Below, in pieces: positions 13,594 through 14,262 of a stretch of DNA of 14,262 nucleotides (positions are counted from its first letter, which is position 1; each line of letters starts with the position of its first letter). The stretch covers positions 1 to 14,262 of the forward strand of contig CAKQLR010000049.1 in NCBI GenBank assembly GCA_934254725.1, in the 5' to 3' direction. This stretch comes from an uncultured Clostridia bacterium (GTDB lineage Bacteria; Bacillota; Clostridia; Christensenellales; Borkfalkiaceae). A model generated the notes under the pieces. It saw only the letters and a program-made list of their open reading frames with translations. It was not told the DNA's origin and ran no database searches. A program made the translations under genes and the position numbers.

Positions 13594-14262
13594 TCAATCG
13601 TCTTCGTCGTTGAGTTCGTCGTAAAGATCTTCCATTTCAAAAGCGAGATTCTCAAAATATTCCAGACGTTCTTCAAGGTAACGGTATTCGGATTTCTGTA
13701 TCAATTTGTTCTTTCTCGTACTTCTTCTCATGATGACTATGACCGCCAGAAAAATTGCGGCTATACCGCCGAGCGCAAGAGTAAGGAAATTAACTAATTC
13801 GGAATAGGTAAAACTTGTTTTTCCGAACAGCGTTTTTCCGTCCGGGAAATCGTATACGAACGTCTGCTTGAAATGCTCGAGTTCCTCGGCTGTTTCGAAC
13901 TTGCCGTAGACAAGAATATCCGCGTGGAACAGATAGGCAAGCGCCGCGCACAGAACGGTAAAGGCTATCATAATTACTATAATCGCCGTGTGCGAATGCG
14001 GCTTCTTCGTTTCTTTTTTTCTGTACTCGCAGTACGCTATGTTATTTTCGGCAAACTTTTGGGCAAGAAGCGCGTCCTCTGCGTCCTCCTCCGAGTCTTT
14101 CTTCCACTGATTTTCGGGTAAAGATAAATCGCGCGTGTATAAAAACCTGGTTACGTTTCTATCTCTATCGTACGAGCTGTCTTGAAGTATCCAGCCAAAG
14201 CGTTCCATTCTCTCTCTTTTTTCAAGAACGGTTTCTTCGTTGGCGGGGGATTGAAACAATAC
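13594..14262 (-). CDS. two-helix membrane protein of unknown function (cut by window edge)
   Basis: The reading frame is open to the right window edge, so the N-terminus is uncertain; a TTG at 14259 is the only possible start visible near the edge. About 221 residues are seen: a charged, probably cytoplasmic N-terminal part (1-90) with EKRERMERFGWILQDSSYDR, a hydrophobic helix (about 91-112), a loop of roughly 45 residues, a second helix (about 157-177), then a basic stretch MRRSTRKNK and an acidic, probably coiled-coil tail rich in Glu, Asp, Tyr and Leu (190-221). I do not recognise the family. No canonical terminator follows on its strand; the hairpin at 13549-13571 lacks a T run in this direction. 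Confidence 0.8.
   Translation of the reverse strand, partial: VLFQSPANEETVLEKRERMERFGWILQDSSYDRDRNVTRFLYTRDLSLPENQWKKDSEEDAEDALLAQKFAENNIAYCEYRKKETKKPHSHTAIIVIMIAFTVLCAALAYLFHADILVYGKFETAEELEHFKQTFVYDFPDGKTLFGKTSFTYSELVNFLTLALGGIAAIFLAVIVIMRRSTRKNKLIQKSEYRYLEERLEYFENLAFEMEDLYDELNDEDD

Noticed and set aside
13590..14259. GTTTCAATC-like strings near both ends of the last gene, reminiscent of CRISPR repeats
   Set aside because: There are only short isolated matches inside or at the edge of coding sequence, with no regular spacing or full repeat.

Overview
The window looks like a chromosomal segment from a low-to-moderate GC Gram-positive bacterium of the Clostridia type (Bacillota), probably an uncultured anaerobe. 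The signs are strong AGGAGG-type ribosome binding sites, consensus sigma-A style promoters, U-tract terminators and protein families typical of that class. Most of it is ordinary chromosome with a few decaying genes. I found no phage, plasmid, insertion sequence, CRISPR array, toxin-antitoxin pair or recognisable defence or biosynthetic cluster, and I cannot demonstrate a new system here.

Layout. 1-72: tRNA-Trp (minus) with its own promoter. 183-2442 (minus): a likely acpP-galM-lgt operon driven by a perfect TTGACA-17-TATAAT promoter and ended by a good terminator. 2661-6802 (minus): a likely run of three genes, first a NahK-like sugar kinase, then an AlkD-type DNA alkylation repair protein, then the transcription accessory protein Tex. 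6990-10378 (plus): leuS, transcribed away from the kinase gene from an extended -10 promoter with no room for a T-box, then a terminator, then an AraC-family regulator. 10454-12080 (minus): a small two-helix membrane protein, a broken membrane-protein gene, and a TetR-type regulator whose ATG overlaps the end of the broken gene. 12288-13022 (minus): a carboxymuconolactone decarboxylase-cupin fusion with its own promoter and terminator. 13108-13488 (minus): a 5'-truncated PAP2 phosphatase abutting a short repeat-like element with a strong hairpin. 13594-14262 (minus): an unrecognised two-helix membrane protein cut by the window edge.

How the genes relate. The housekeeping genes (tRNA-Trp, leuS, acpP, tex) serve translation, lipid synthesis and transcription. 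galM and the NahK-like kinase both act on sugars but lie in different transcription units. The two regulators (AraC and TetR types) have no obvious dedicated targets next to them, except that the TetR gene appears to share a transcript with two membrane-protein genes.

The points most worth a second look are the broken membrane-protein gene (start codon and reading frame both lost), the PAP2 gene whose 5' end is replaced by a repeat-like hairpin element, and an Lgt-family protein that lacks several residues essential in the E. coli enzyme.
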